Source of the DNA: Toxonevra muliebris
Lineage: Eukaryota; Arthropoda; Insecta; Diptera; Pallopteridae
Assembly (NCBI GenBank): GCA_963691655.1
Contig: OY829326.1
Span: 26,306,387 to 26,370,386, forward strand
Direction: 5' to 3'
Length of the DNA: 64,000 nt
Both the position numbers and the translations under genes were made by a program. Under the pieces are notes generated by a model, which did no database searches, was not told where the DNA came from, and saw only the letters and a program-made list of their open reading frames with translations. This document shows positions 12,538 through 24,442 of this stretch, one piece after another (within the stretch, counting starts at the first letter, position 1; every line of letters starts with the position of its first letter).

Positions 12538-13871
12538 TTTTGTGACTTCATTCAAATGGGTGTAAAAATAACCAAAAGATGGTGCGATAAAGTGGGACTC
12601 AATTTCAATCCAGTGAAGACCACTATTGAATCATTTACAAGGAAGTATAAACTTCAGAATCTCAAGATCATTAGCCAAAATGGGAAAGAAATAGGATTTC
12701 AGAGGGGATATCTCTAGACCAAAAGCTACTCTGAAATAACAGAGCAGCAGAAAGTCATCGACGTGCTTAATAAGCTGCAAAGATTGGCTTGTGTGTGCGT
12801 AACTGGCGTCATGCAAACTCGCCCGACTCGCATCCATGGAGGTTTTATTAGAACTTACACCTCTTCGTATTCACCATCAATACCAGATGAAGAGGGCTAT
12901 CTTAAGGACTTCTGGTGAAGATATCGGTGCAAATGGATAGCTTAATCGAAAGAAGTTTAAAATTCTAGAGAGACCGAATCCTGAAATTGCTAAACCGAGG
13001 GACAACATGCTGCCAAAGTTTAGTTTTGAAAAACGTTTCAAAACAGAATTTAGTAACAAAAAGAAATGGGAAGGTATATCTTAAACGTATATGATAGACT
13101 AGCATATGATAGCAAGGTACACAGACAGTTTTCTCACTGAGGAAGGAACCGGTGTAGGAGAATCTGGGCCGCTGCAATTCTAACGGATAGCCAAGCGGCT
13201 ATCAATGCACTTAAATCACAACAGGTCACCTCAAAACTGGTGATGGAGTGCCTTGATAAACTTAGTACACTTGGGTTATACAATTGGGTTTTGATACTTT
13301 GGGTTCCGGGTATTATTGGGATTCAAGGAAATGAACCTTCAGATACACTAGCAAAGAAAGGAGCATCATCTTCTTTCGTAGGTTCAGAGCCATTCTGCGG
13401 AATAGGTAAAGGAACACTCTCTATACTAATTAGAAAAGAAGAAGAAAGTCAAAGGAAATTATACTGGGAACAAAGACCTAGACTAGAGCATTCGAAAGCA
13501 CTACTAAGAACCTATAATGCTTTAAAGAATGTATGAATTTGTCAAAAAAATAGCTTTTGAACCATTACAGGAATTGTAACAGGTCATTGAAGGTTGAACT
13601 ATCACCTAACAAAAGCGAATCATGTAGTTTTGTAGAGAAGATAGGGAATCTGCGAAATTCATCTTAGGACAGTGCCCGCACTTATGCATATTCGTAAAAA
13701 AAAATCTGGATTGAACACCAAACACTTGATGATAATCTCAACTCTATAGAAGTAGGATCCATACTAAAACTTTTATTCGAGGCTGGACTTATGGAAATAC
13801 TTTAAGTCCATGAAAGAGCACAATGGATCATAAAGGTCGCGCAGTACGCTACCTCTACAATAATAATAATG
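12538..13871 (+). pseudogene. R1-like LINE remnant, part 2 (RT thumb, RNase H, tail)
   Basis: Directly after the composite insertion the frame continues with CDFIQMGVKITKRWCDKVGL and NPVKTTIESFTRKYK, as expected downstream of YADD in R1/LOA-type elements. Further on come LNKLQRLACVCVTGVMQT and, in a shifted frame, SMEVLLELTPLRIHHQYQMK. An RNase H domain follows: LTDSQAAINALKSQQ at 13183-13227 and WVPGIIGIQGNE at about 13300-13335, where the family usually has PGH. Several frameshifts, stops and internal deletions are present. A short tail of AATAATAATAATG closes the element near 13871. RNase H would remove template RNA during reverse transcription; this copy cannot function. Confidence 0.85.
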
Positions 13872-15034
13872 TGCATACTACACCGTGTTGTTAAAACTTA
13901 AATTTTTTCTTACCAATTCTTGAAGTATTTTACAATAATCGTGAAGAAAGAAAATTGAAAATAAATAGATCAAGAGAATTTTAATTACTATTGAAATTGC
14001 AATCATATTTTGACTTTTTATTAGGTATTTAAAGTTTTTTTTTTTTAAACGCATATCTACATCACAAACTTTAACCTTTAACAAGCTAAAGCCAGTAAAG
14101 AAGAAAAGAAACAACACTGATTTATTACCAAAAATTTGCGAAATTTCATTTGGGCTGCTAAAACCAATTTAAGTCTTACTTAAGACAAAGTGAAAATGAC
14201 AAATGTGCAAAAAACCACAAAATACTACAAAAAAAAAAAAAAACATCAAGAAAAACAACGAAAAAGAAAAGCAGCAGCTAGTAATAAAAAAATCGAGAAA
14301 AAAGCATCAACAACAACAAAAACAAAAACAGCAAAGAAGAAAGTTCACAAATCCCCACAAAATCCACCGCAAACTCATGGTTTACATTACAATAAATGTG
14401 TCCGGCATTCATAAGTAAGCAGCAAACTCAGACATTTACGCATTCCATACATGTGTGCGTGTGTGTTCATGTATGTATTACACATGCTGCATACATACAT
14501 ACATACAAATGTCACGGCTTATGAAAATAAAATAAAACAAAAAGCGTTTATTAAATGCTGCGCATCAAAACCACTAGCAAAAAAAGCAAAAAAAAAAAAA
14601 AACTAAGGAACAAAAGGATGAAAGGATATTTCGAGCAAAGGGCCACACAGAAATGAAAATATGACAGTAACACAAAATGGTTGCCCAGCACCAGAGAGTG
14701 AGAGAAATAGAGAGACAAGTGAGAGGAGTTGAAGGCAACAGTGTTGAGTTGAATAGAGTATAGAACCTAGTTTTAGTGGCTTAAGTTATCAGCGTAATTT
14801 CTATTGTTATCCTGGGTGCTTTCGTTTTATTTTTTTATGTACATTTTGCAAAATATATACTACATACATAGTTGCAAAATGTCACATCCGTACACATTCA
14901 CACTCATATATCAACCTACAGAGAAAGACAGAGAGTGTGAGGGGGAGAGTACGAATGAAAGGAATAGTTATTTCCTTCAACTTCCAACAACACAGCAGCA
15001 GGGCAGCACGGAAATAAAATCACATTAGCATTTA
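13872..15034. other. AT-rich non-coding DNA, no gene seen
   Basis: An A-rich tract with CAACAACAAAAAC at 14215-14400 gives lysine-rich open frames that are low-complexity. TACATACATACATAC repeat at about 14488-14508; poly-A at 14588-14602. No feature supported. Confidence 0.55.
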
Positions 15035-16347
15035 AGGAGTGAGATTGAAGAAATCTTAACACACGTTTTATCTAATCATTTATTTTGGGTGTAAAATTTA
15101 AAAATTTCTTTGATCTAGTTATCTTTGAAAAATATGTCAGCTGTTATTTTTAATGACAAACATGTTGATTTATTGTGAGTTTGATCAAAATGAGTGAAGA
15201 AAAAGAAGTACGTCTTAAAATTATTAAAAATTTTCAAGAAAATCCAAATTGGTCCTACAAAAAATTGGCCAAAGAATTGAAGGTCTGCCTTCAAACTGTT
15301 TCCAATGTTATTTAGCAGTTTCAGGAGAACTTGACCATCGATAGGAAACCAGGTTCGGGAAGAAAACAAGGACCACATGATATTGGGAAAGCCAAGAAAA
15401 TAGAAAGCATATTGAAAAGATCTCCAAACACATCTGGTAGAAAAGCTGCCCTGTTAGCCCAGTGTTCTGACTATTTGGTGCGAAAAGTTAAAGCCAATGC
15501 AGGTTTGAAAACATACAAAGTCCAAAAAGTTCCAGACAGGAATGCTGCAAAAAATTTAGACGCCAAAAGTAGGGCTCGGAAATTAAAATCGAATTTCATA
15601 TAAAAATTTGTCATTCATGTTGTATAATGGATGACGAAACGTATGTACTGGCAGAATTTACGCAACTTCAGCTTCCGGGTCAAAATTTTTATGTTGCTGA
15701 TACTCGAGGAAATGTCGAAGAACAATTTAGAATCCAAAAGCAGACAAAAGTTCCTAAAAAATGCTTGGTATGGCAAGCTATATGCAGTTGCGGCAAAAGA
15801 AGCAAATCATTTGTTACAGTGGGCTCTATAAATACCGAAATATACATCAAAGAATGTTTAAAAAAAAAGACTTCTTCCTTTCATAAGAGAGCAAAATGTG
15901 TCCACATATTTTTGGAACGATTCGACATCATGTCACTACGGCAAGAAAGCTCTGGAGTGGTACCAAAGTAATAACATAGTTTTTGTACCGAGAGAGGCCA
16001 ATCCTTCAAATTATCCGGAGCTAAGACCAGTGGAGAGATAATAAGCTCTTTTGAAAAGAAACTTAAAGAGCAGAAAAAGGGTGTCCCAAAATATCGAAGA
16101 TTTTAAAAGGAGATGGGCAAACTGTTCCAAAAAGGTTGTCTGAAACAACTATCAAATCTCTAATGGAAGGCTTACCAAAAAAGGTCCACGAGTTCATAAA
16201 CAGAGGTTAGAACTATAAAAGTTATATTTTTCTGTAATTTTTAAAATATTATTAATTAAATTAAAAAAAAAAAATCAAAACTCTAAAATCAACCGTTTAA
16301 AAATTATTGAATTTTATATATGTTAAGATTTTTTCGATCTCGCTCCT
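15035..16347 (+). mobile_element. Tc1-like element, DD37E type, copy 1
   Basis: Flanked by TA on both sides (15033-15034, 16348-16349). The termini are inverted: AGGAGTGAGATTGAAGAAAT at the left and the reverse complement of AGGAGCGAGATCGAAAAAAT at the right, continuing CTTAACA. Length is 1313 bp, normal for Tc1/mariner elements. It encodes one broken transposase (next entry). The downstream third has a second, truncated copy at 37175-37541. Confidence 0.92.
15190..16210 (+). pseudogene. DD37E transposase, inactivated
   Basis: Starts MSEEKEVRLKIIKNFQENPN, a helix-turn-helix DNA-binding N-terminus, then a TAG stop after SNVI. It resumes as QENLTIDRKPGSGRK, then MDDETYVLAEF (first Asp), LVWQAICSCG, FWNDSTSCHYGKKALEWYQS (second Asp, with the usual PDLAS changed to NDSTS) and ELRPVE (Glu). 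There are 37 residues between the second Asp and the Glu, the spacing of the ITmD37E group first described in mosquitoes. At least one in-frame stop and two or three frameshifts (near 15600, 15930 and 16040) kill the gene. The enzyme would have cut and pasted the element at TA sites. Confidence 0.88.
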
Positions 16348-19093
16348 TATGTCATTCAAGCATTCTTTGCTTCGCTTTCCTTTTCTCTTTTTTTATAAAT
16401 ACGCTTTCGCATATTTATACAATGTTATTATTTTTCATTAATCCTTCCAAGCACCCACAGACACTAAAGAACGCACAGACACACACACACATACATATGC
16501 CATAAAACCTACTTATTGTTATAACTTGGCCATATGCGTCATTTATTAATATATACTCTTAGATATTTCGATGGATATGCATCAGTCACATACGTATATA
16601 AATATATGAATATCATACATCTAAATTTAAGCTACAGCATTAATCTTTAACAAAAAATACATAAATCAATTTATATATAATTTTTACATATTACCCGCAG
16701 CTTTTTTTTTTTTTTTTTTTTGAGCAGTTGTCACTTTATCTCGTAATAATGTTGTCTGTATTTTCTGCTTGAAATCGTAGTTAATTATGCTAACAGCGAT
16801 TATGTTTAAGTATACGTATAAAAATAAAGTGTCAGCCGCGTTGACTATAAGATAAATATCAATTTATTAATTTACATGTTTACAATATTTCTTATTTTCG
16901 GTTATTTTTTTTTTTTTCTACGTACAGATTTTTTATAATGTGTCCCTAATTTATTGCTAAAGCTCAATTTGATTTTGCCAGATGGTTTCAAAATTTGAAA
17001 GGGATTTTTTTCTTGAATTTAATATCAGCAATAGTTTTAGATTTGTTTTAGTCATATAAAAATTCATGTTGAAGTAATGAGTCATGAATGATCGTGGTTA
17101 ATAATTTATTGTAAATAACGAAATTCATAAATTCAAACCTTTTACTAGTCACTAACTGCTTTATATATTGCTTTCATTAAAATTTGTCATAAAGTTATGC
17201 TGAAATGATTTCATAAAAATTTACAGAAAAATATCTATAGAATTTAATTTATGAAAAAAGATATGCAAACAAATAGGGATCAATGAGGCTTTAACAATAA
17301 CACACAACTCATAGGTAATTCGTTTTTTTTTCTAGGGAGCACATAGTATACAGCACAAGAGAACATGAACCGACACTGAGAGAGCCAACATCGTAATCGA
17401 AAAGACTTCGGCTCTCTCACTGTCATCGGAAATAAGCGAGTGATAAACTTCAGAGTTATTTACTGTTATTGTTAGTCGTGTTGTTTTTGAAAGAAATTCT
17501 TTCAGTGTAAATATATACGTAAATATGAGAGAGAGGGAGAGAGAGAGTGCTTTTATTGTTGTTCTTGCAAGAGTTGGCTTTTTATCAAGAATAATAGAAT
17601 GCAAGATTGCGCCACGCGCATCTCCGTTATTTGGCTCTCACAAAATTGAGCGAAAGCTTTTGTGTCTGTGACGTAGATTGTCATTTTCTTTATTTGCATT
17701 TACATATAAATAATACATTATGAGGCCGCTAAAAAATTTAGTTGGCCAAAATTAAAAATATCGAGTCTCGGTTTGAATCCAAAAGTAAATGTTTTACTTT
17801 TCATCGATTCCACATTAAATTTCACACTAAGGATATCCTAATTTAGCAAAGTATCTGGTTGTGCGAACGTCGAAAGTTGCAATATCGTCTCGGTAGTATT
17901 AACATTAATTTTTTAAAATTTTTTTTTTTCAGACCTGATTCAAAAAATCATAACAAAAATATTATTTGTCATCTTTTCTATGTTCTATATTATTTTATTC
18001 TTTGGATTTTTATTACAGCGTTTTATGCAGCAACGTGATCGCTACATTTGTGGTATATATTATAAATGAAAAGTTAAATATTTCAACTTATAATGAAGAC
18101 AAATAACTATTAATATTTCATTTTATATTTGTATCTGCAATCAACCGAAATAAAATTAACAAATATAATTTATTTGCACATTTCATACCAATGCTCAAAT
18201 TGTTCACGTATAAAATGTATGTAGTCTCCACCGCTCTCTCTTCAAAAATTTGACTTGTTACGACATGCGCAGGAAAAGTGCAATTTTGATCAACTTATTG
18301 GCGTAATCTTGTATTCTATCATTCTTGGGTTTTTATTTACATATGTACTTCAAAAGTAAAATTCCGGTCTTTCTGTCCTTTCCCTCGAACTCTATGCTTT
18401 AGATCAGAGGTTACCAGCCAGAAGCTTAATTGGCTCCTTTGTCTCTTTTGGCTCTTTTTCAAATTGTGTTTGTTATAATGGATGTTTTGGGCTCTTCTAA
18501 AATACATGTGTTTGAAGTATTTTAATATTTTACAACAAACACAAAATTTGTCGTATTTCGTTTTTTTTTCCTTCGATCACATTTGTTGTTGTTGCTTCGT
18601 TGCCGAAACCATTTCATTACCATTTGTTGTTACGATACCGCACTAAGAATTTTTGTTCCTTCCCCCCCCCCCCCTCACCCACGATCATATTTCATTCTGG
18701 ATAAGACACATTTTTCCCCTCTCCCCAAACATGCACAAGCTCTTATATTAAGCTCAACTAAGAGAGGATAAAGTTAATGTTATTTCAGGAATTTTCTTTT
18801 TGATAAATTGCAAGAAAAAAAAATAAATCTTCCTTTTCTCTTTTTCAAACTATTTATTTTTCAAAGAACTCATATTTTCTCTAGTAATTGTTATCTGCTT
18901 ATTGAAATACACTCGTTTCACTGCTGTAAAACCATTTCGTCATTTAATCTGTTTTTGTTTCGGGATGCCACTTTTTTTTATTATTATTTGAAGGAAGGAC
19001 GACTCGAAAGTCAGGCACTGTGACCTATAAGATCTATTGTACCAAAGCTCCAAGAAAAAAGAAAGGAAGAAAGAAAGAGAGATAGATAACAAA
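16348..19093. other. AT-rich non-coding DNA, no gene seen
   Basis: Poly-T near 16702-16720, GA repeats at 17525-17548, poly-C at 18662-18674. A possible isolated hAT-type terminus (CAGAGGTTACCAGCC) at about 18406 has no partner in the window. No coding region supported. Confidence 0.55.
18662..18674. repeat. Poly-C tract, 13 C
   Basis: Thirteen consecutive C residues, unusual in this AT-rich background. No other feature is linked to it. Confidence 0.9.
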
Positions 19094-19166
19094 CATACCC
19101 AAGAGATTCGAACTCGTGTCTCCAGAGATAAGAGTCTGTCACTCTGCCACTAGCCCACAGTGGCGA
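19094..19166 (-). mobile_element. tRNA-like SINE head
   Basis: On the minus strand: TGTGGGCTAGTGGCAGAGTG resembles the A box (TRGCNNAGTNGG class) and CGAGTTCGAATCTC is a near-consensus B box. Spacing between them is tRNA-like. No CCA end or perfect cloverleaf, so it is a tRNA-derived SINE or tRNA pseudogene. A GA-rich tail (GAAAGAAAGAGAGATAG on plus) follows it. Confidence 0.65.
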
Positions 19167-19301
19167 TGGCATTTTATGGCAATTTTTTATCAGCTCGGTG
19201 GTTTTGCCAATACCAACCAAGGTATGTACTTGTACACATTCTTACAATTCTCATCCACTTCATATCGATAGTGAATATAAGAAGTTTATGAGAATTAACC
19301 A

Positions 19302-19389
19302 TCAGAACAAGACGGGAATCGAACCCGCAACCTTCTGAAAGAAAAAATATCTTACGCTATACTTTCAATTGGCCAATCAAAATCGTTGG
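19302..19389 (-). mobile_element. Second tRNA-like sequence, 140 bp from the first
   Basis: On the minus strand a strong B box, GCGGGTTCGATTCCCGTC, lies downstream of TTGGCCAATTGAAAGTA, a plausible A box. The spacing is slightly long for a tRNA. With the head at 19094-19166, in the same orientation, it may be one dimeric SINE or two nearby insertions. Confidence 0.55.
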
Positions 19390-20960
19390 TAGCTACTAGA
19401 GAGAGAGAGAGAGAGAGTAAAGCCCTTTCAATTTACTCTGTAGAACTATCAACTTTGATGAAACAAAGTACCTACATACATACATATATATTGTTACTAA
19501 ATAGTTAATAAAGAAAATCTATGAAAAGCGTATAAAAGAAACAAACAAAATCCAATTAAATAAAAGCTTTTTGTAAGCAATTTTCATCCACCCAAGCAAA
19601 TAAACAAATGTTTCTTTACCTGTCAAATGTCAAGTGAAAGCGACTACTGGTGCTGCCCAATGCGGCAATCAGCTTCAGTTTTGTTTTTATACTTTTTATA
19701 CAATTTCTAAGATGCGCTGCTGCATTATTATTACTTTTTTCTACTTCTGTCTTTGTATAACGTAAACTTGCAGAAACGGCATAAAAAAAATATATATATT
19801 AGCAATACGGCAAACAACAAAACAAATATATAACAAAAACGAAAAAAGAAGAATTGCAACTTTTAAACGTTTTTCTTTCTTTATACCTACATATGAAACA
19901 GAGAATGCCTGCCCTGTTTTGCGACCCTTTATCCATTGTCGTGACACTGAGAAAACGCTTACAATTTAGCCAAAAAGTGGGTGGAAAACGAACGGCTCTC
20001 CTTTGACAGACTCTGACCCATAGAAAAAAAAAACGTTGAACGTAATACTTTTATCGTAATGTACAGGGGAAAGAAAGTAAAAGAACAAATTCACAAAAAA
20101 ACAAAAATAAATAAATGAAAACAAATGTGGAAACAACGGGAAATTGTTTAAGTTGTGCAACAGCAAAACAAAAAAAAAAAAAAAACGAAAGAAAAATGCA
20201 ATTATCCGCTTTTAATTAGCGTTGCACAGAAGCAGCAGCAACAACAGTGACAGCGTTGTCGGTATTGGTATTGCCAGCAAGCAATTTTCTTGTTATTTGC
20301 GCTCCGGAAAGTAATAATAATGGCTTTTATCTTTGTAGACAGTGAGCATATTGCATGCTCTATTGCAAATAAACTATTAATAATTTTTTCTAACTACAAC
20401 ATACCAGTAATACCTAATTTTTTTTACTACAACTTCATACTGTATAATCAGTATTAATTGTCAGTGTAAGCAGCTATTTATATTATTTTCAGTCTATCCT
20501 ATATTTATGTTGAATTTTTTCTCAGTGTATTTTTCATATGCTTATGTGTGCAATGTAGATTTTTTAATCCATTAAAGGACAAAAGTGAAATTTAATAAGT
20601 ACGGAACAAACAATAGGAACAAGAAACTATAAAAAAAAAAATTGCATAGTTCATGTTACTTTTTCTGACTTTTACATGACTACAGGTTTTCAATTCGCTA
20701 TGGATTCAGACCACTCCTTTAAGTGACGTGGAAACTTTATCAGAAAAGCATTTTTTTAATTACTTATTTGTGACAAAAATTCAGGTAACACTATTTACAA
20801 AATTTAATCTATTTCCTCTCCCTTCTTCGCTCCCCTGTTACATCGCTTCTCTTTCCCATCACTACTGACGTTCTCTTTTTGTTGCCTTCAGCATCATTTA
20901 TACATGTCGCTGCCGCAGATATTGCTGATTCTATGGATCTCAATCTACTTTTTTCTGTAA
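19390..20960. other. AT-rich non-coding DNA, no gene seen
   Basis: GA repeat at 19401-19418, poly-A tracts near 20024 and 20170. CAGCAGCAACAACAG tract at 20231-20247. Nothing coding. Confidence 0.55.
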
Positions 20961-21666
20961 GGGTGATGTTACACGATCAATGTTTTGCTGTCAAACAATG
21001 AAATTGTTGTTGCTTTGAAAAATTAACACTGAGCAAAAGAGAGAATGAACACATTTCACTTCAAATTTTTTTACTGACGAAAAAAACCTGCATCACTTCA
21101 AATAAAATGGGGTTGCTGAAGATACACTGTTGCATTTTATAGGAAAATACTAATATATTATGAAAAGTACTAGACTTTTTACTAACTTTTAAATAATTTT
21201 TTTTTTCTTTGCCACCCTTTGCGTTGTTGACGTTTGTTTGTTTGTGAAAATGAGTGCTGTTTAAAAAATTACTTAATAATTTTTATAAAAACATGGTAAT
21301 TCAATGGCCAAGCAACAAAGAGACGGAGTTTATTTTAATAGTTCGCAAATTTTAAAGATTATTTTTCTGCGTTTTTCATATATAAATGCAATATTTTTTG
21401 TATAATTTGTTGCTATTTTCACCAACATTATCTCATATTGTTATTATAATTATTTTCCATCCGATTTCATTCCAATTGTTGAATTTTCATTCACTCTAAA
21501 ATACAATAAAATACTTTTTAGTTGGAAAAACAAAGATGCAGATAAAAGTATTAAAAAATAACATTCAGCAAAAATTGATAGTGTAACAAGGCATCAAACA
21601 AAACGATGAAAAGAGAGTAAAAACAGAAAACATTGACAGCAAAACATTGACCGTATAACATCAGCC
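20961..21666. mobile_element. TAA-flanked MITE with ~40-bp terminal inverted repeats
   Basis: The left end reads GGGTGATGTTACACGATCAA and the right end is the reverse complement of GGCTGATGTTATACGGTCAA; both continue TGTTTTGCTGTCAA. TAA flanks both ends (20958-20960 and 21667-21669). A 3-bp TWA duplication with G-rich termini fits the PIF/Harbinger superfamily (inference); a TA duplication with one extra terminal base is the alternative. 706 bp, no transposase. Confidence 0.75.
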
Positions 21667-21669
21667 TAA

Positions 21670-22858
21670 GAGAGAAAATAACAATAAGAAAAAACAACAA
21701 ACTCTATCCGAGACTGGAAGCCATTGAGAGAACATTTGTATACACGTGCAAGAAACTCAGAGAGAGAGAGAGAGAGAGCAGCTGAGAATGCGGCGCTCTC
21801 TATTCGTATTTTTTTATATGAAGCTTTTCGCTTTGCTTATCGGGAGTAAGTAATAAATGAGAGAGAGAAAGAAGACATGAGTAACGGCATCTCTCAGAAT
21901 TATCTAACGAATTATCTGCATACACAGATAACAAAACAAACACCAACGAGTAGTTTGGTTCTCTTTTGAAATTGGTTTTTTCATAAAGAGATTTCCTCCG
22001 CAAAAAAAAATAGTCCCAGTTACTGGCAAAACATCATTCCAGTTTTCGATATCAAGGCCCAAGCGACTTCCTTTCATTCCTCTTTTCTTACCGCTTTAGG
22101 GCATAACACGAGCAAACTTTTTTTTTGCTATAAATAAAAAAAATATTGGATAACAAATAACTTTTTTTCAAATATTCATAAATAGAAAATTTAGAAAACA
22201 ACAATATCAACAACAATGTTTAACAACCAAGCAAATGGATAACAAATAATTATAATGGGCGAAAAACAGAAACAGCAAAAGCACGGTAGAGCAGGAGTGG
22301 GAGGAAACTGTAGAAGAAGAAGAACACGCTCATATAACCCAATTAACTACACAAAAACAATAAACTTTCATTCTCTGTATTTGTTTACAAGTAGCGATGG
22401 TAAGTTAGCATGCCATGCCCTCAATCATTGCTTGACCGCTTGTGTGCCTAACAAACTAAGTAACTAAAAGACTGACTGACTGACTGTCTGCCTTTCTGTC
22501 AGCAATTGCATCATTGCACTCAATATTTTTAAAGTTCAAAATTCTCCACGACAATAAATAGCGTTATGATCAAACAATACACAAAATACAAAAAAAAAAG
22601 AAAAGAGAACAACAAAATCATGGACAGCAATAACAAAAAGTGGTTCTGATATGCAAAAATTAAAAGTGAGTGAGTGAGAAGCAGGCCGAGAAGGAAAGAG
22701 AAACTCGCATAATAAACTTGTGCTTTCATACTAGAAAAATAATAAAAAATACTACATCGTTGTTGTTGGAAAATTATATTTAGTGTATTCACAGTTGAGT
22801 GTAAGCTGTAAAATTTTCTATGAAAAATTTAGGAATTCAAGAGAATTTACAATAAATG
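21670..22858. other. AT-rich non-coding DNA, no gene seen
   Basis: GA repeat at 21759-21778, ACTGACTGACTG at 22473-22485. Short open frames are low-complexity. Confidence 0.55.
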
Positions 22859-22872
22859 ATACATACGACAAC

Positions 22873-23198
22873 TACTACTACTATTATGGCACAACAGCCC
22901 ATGGAGGGCTAAGGCCGAGCTTTTCGCATCCATTCATGTTGTGTGAGTTATATTTATACACGGATGGAAGGGACTTACAGTTTTATGTATGCCGAATCCG
23001 AACAGCAAAGTGAAAAGCTTTTCATAGGCATTTTTTTACTCTTGGAGGTTTGCCATTGCCAGCCAAGAGGTGGTGCCATGTAGAAAAATTTTTATTTTCT
23101 ATTTTTGATTTTTTGTTTGTTTTTTGAGCGTGCCGAGATATGAGCCCGGGCATCTCTGCGTAGCAGTCCAACACACTAACCACTAGGCTACAGCGACC
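22873..23198 (-). mobile_element. Complete tRNA-derived SINE with 14-bp target-site duplication
   Basis: The element reads on the minus strand and is bounded by two copies of ATACATACGACAAC (22859-22872 and 23199-23212). The 5' head GTAGCCTAGTGGTTAG is a good A box, followed by GGACTGCTACGCAGAGATG and CCCGGGCTCATATCTC (a degenerate B box), giving a recognisable tRNA shape. The body is about 250 bp and includes an internal hairpin TTGCCATTGCC region on plus. The 3' end is GCACAACAGCCCATGG on plus, followed by a (TAG)n tail in minus sense. SINEs are copied by a LINE partner; which LINE is unknown. Confidence 0.88.
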
Positions 23199-23212
23199 AT
23201 ACATACGACAAC

Positions 23213-24099
23213 AGATATGATAAAATTTTGAAAATAACAATTATATGGTCATGTTGTTGCTTGCTTTAACTTTCTGCTAGTGCTACTGCTGCAGTCTCTT
23301 GCGAAAATACACATAATACAAAAGTGAAAAATATATAGAAAATGCTTGAACAGAGAGTTTCAAGTGGTCGGTTGAGGTTATGCAAGTATGTATATATGTA
23401 TGTGTGTGTACTATGCATGTTTATGAATGTATACATTATTCTTTGTGGCCTTGACAAAGTTGTTCCTTGTTTCCTTTCTTCTTTTTTCTTTATTATATAT
23501 TTTTTTTTATTATTTTTGTTTTTTTATTTTTTTTATTGTTATTGTTGTACTTGTGTTGTGCTGGCTTTGTAAGAGTTTACAATTCTTTTTTAATTTTTAT
23601 AATCGAAAATGAAATGCTTTTGTTTCCGTTTTATTTTAAAAAGCAAAAGCGAAGCATTTTTTAATGAAGACAATTTAAGAATAAATTTTCTTTGAAATTT
23701 AAAGCAACATTTTTATATGCAGTAGTTCTTTTAGTTTTATAAAGCAGGTTTTGCTTCTGCTGTTTATAAATTGTAGAAGATTTATTTTTCGTTTTGCTGT
23801 TTCTTAAGCCGAGAATGGTTAAAAATTACGAAAAAGCACGCTTGCTTAATTTATTCCTCAGAAAACACATATAGACTGAAATGCTGCAATCTTTTTACAC
23901 ACAGTTCAAGGCCATGTTGGTGAGCAAAGGGCAATATGTAGGTGAATTTATTATTTTGAAGTCTTCCAACTTTGATTACTGAGCCAAGTTTTTTCATCTT
24001 AAAAAATCAAATATTTTCTGTTTCCTCTCTCCAGATTTCTTTAACTATATTTCAAAAACTACATACATATTTGTAGATTTGGTCAAAAGGTTATCTTTA
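23213..24099. other. AT-rich non-coding DNA, no gene seen
   Basis: T-rich from 23480 to 23640 giving phenylalanine-rich chance frames. TATGTATATGTATGTGTG-like sequence at 23388-23410. No gene. Confidence 0.55.
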
Positions 24100-24442
24100 T
24101 CTTTATATATATAATCGTTGAGTTTTGTGTGTATGTCATCGCGTAACCTCTGAACGACTGGACCGATTGAAGTCATATTTCCAGAATATATTTTCTTAGG
24201 CAGGAGGATGGATCATAGCTATTCATAATGGCTTTTAGTAAAGTGGGCGTGGCACCTCCCATACAATCCTAATAGTTTTTTGGGTATATCTCAAGAACCA
24301 TTTATAGCACAGTACAGAAATTCGGTACAATAACGAGAATTGACAATGCCATGCAACAACAAAAATATATGTAAGATTGACAAAGAGGGGTGTGGCACCT
24401 TCCATATAACCTGAATTTCCATTATGAGATGCATATCATAGG

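Noticed and set aside
14190..14418. Lysine-rich frames in the A-rich tract
   Set aside because: Pure low-complexity AAAAAC/CAACAA repeat.
18406..18430. CAGAGGTTACCAGCC as a hAT terminus
   Set aside because: Plausible single end, but no opposite end or duplication found within several kb.
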